Shown here: positions 5,262 through 6,721 of the stretch, piece by piece
Numbering within the stretch: position 1 is the first letter of the stretch
Layout: each line of letters opens with the position of its first letter
NCBI GenBank assembly: GCA_023386765.1
Contig: JAEWJD010000139.1
Location: forward strand, 1-6,721
From: Pseudomonadota bacterium
GTDB taxonomy: Bacteria; Pseudomonadota; Gammaproteobacteria; Burkholderiales; Burkholderiaceae_B
DNA length: 6,721 nucleotides
Reading direction: 5' to 3'
Made by a program: the position numbers and the translations under genes
The notes under the pieces: generated by a model
Database searches by the model: none
Seen by the model: only the letters and a program-made list of their open reading frames with translations
Told to the model about the DNA's origin: nothing

Positions 5262-6721
<1,460 letters not shown>

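Overview
The window reads as ordinary chromosomal DNA of a high-GC betaproteobacterium. The amino-acid wording of the aspartyl-tRNA synthetase, the gene order FmdB-type zinc ribbon / DUF502 / aspS, and the strong GC bias at third codon positions fit the Burkholderiales, most likely the Alcaligenaceae (Bordetella/Achromobacter type). The genus is my inference and cannot be proven from this window. All six genes lie on the + strand. I see no tRNA or rRNA gene, insertion sequence, CRISPR array, prophage gene or compositional break.

Left part (1-2726): a DapA-superfamily class I aldolase/lyase (49-990) with an excellent ribosome binding site, followed after 113 nt by a GMC-family FAD-dependent oxidoreductase (1104-2726). 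The pair looks like accessory carbon metabolism, a C-C lyase next to an alcohol dehydrogenase. The substrates cannot be read from the sequence. Middle (2727-4154): a 159-nt gap with a 13-nt direct repeat, a palindrome and a -10-like box, then a polytopic membrane protein of the putative Na+/H+ antiporter family (Na_H_antiport_3 type), closed by a perfect 8-bp GC hairpin.

Right part (4155-6721): a 167-nt leader with small hairpins, then a compact cluster. It holds a small FmdB-family zinc-ribbon protein (4322-4582), a DUF502 two-helix membrane protein only 3 nt later (4586-5221), and, 40 nt further on, aspS (5262 to the window edge). aspS is cut by the window end after codon 486, so class II motif 3 is not visible.

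I found no convincing undescribed system. The points most worth a second look are: (i) the AspRS has the His/Gly pair linked to non-discriminating enzymes, which predicts Asn-tRNA synthesis by transamidation; (ii) a terminator-like hairpin plus T-tract lies between the DUF502 gene and aspS; (iii) a Cys-Gly-Gly-Cys motif sits beside the Schiff-base lysine of the DapA homologue; (iv) repeats lie upstream of the antiporter gene. Each is modest.
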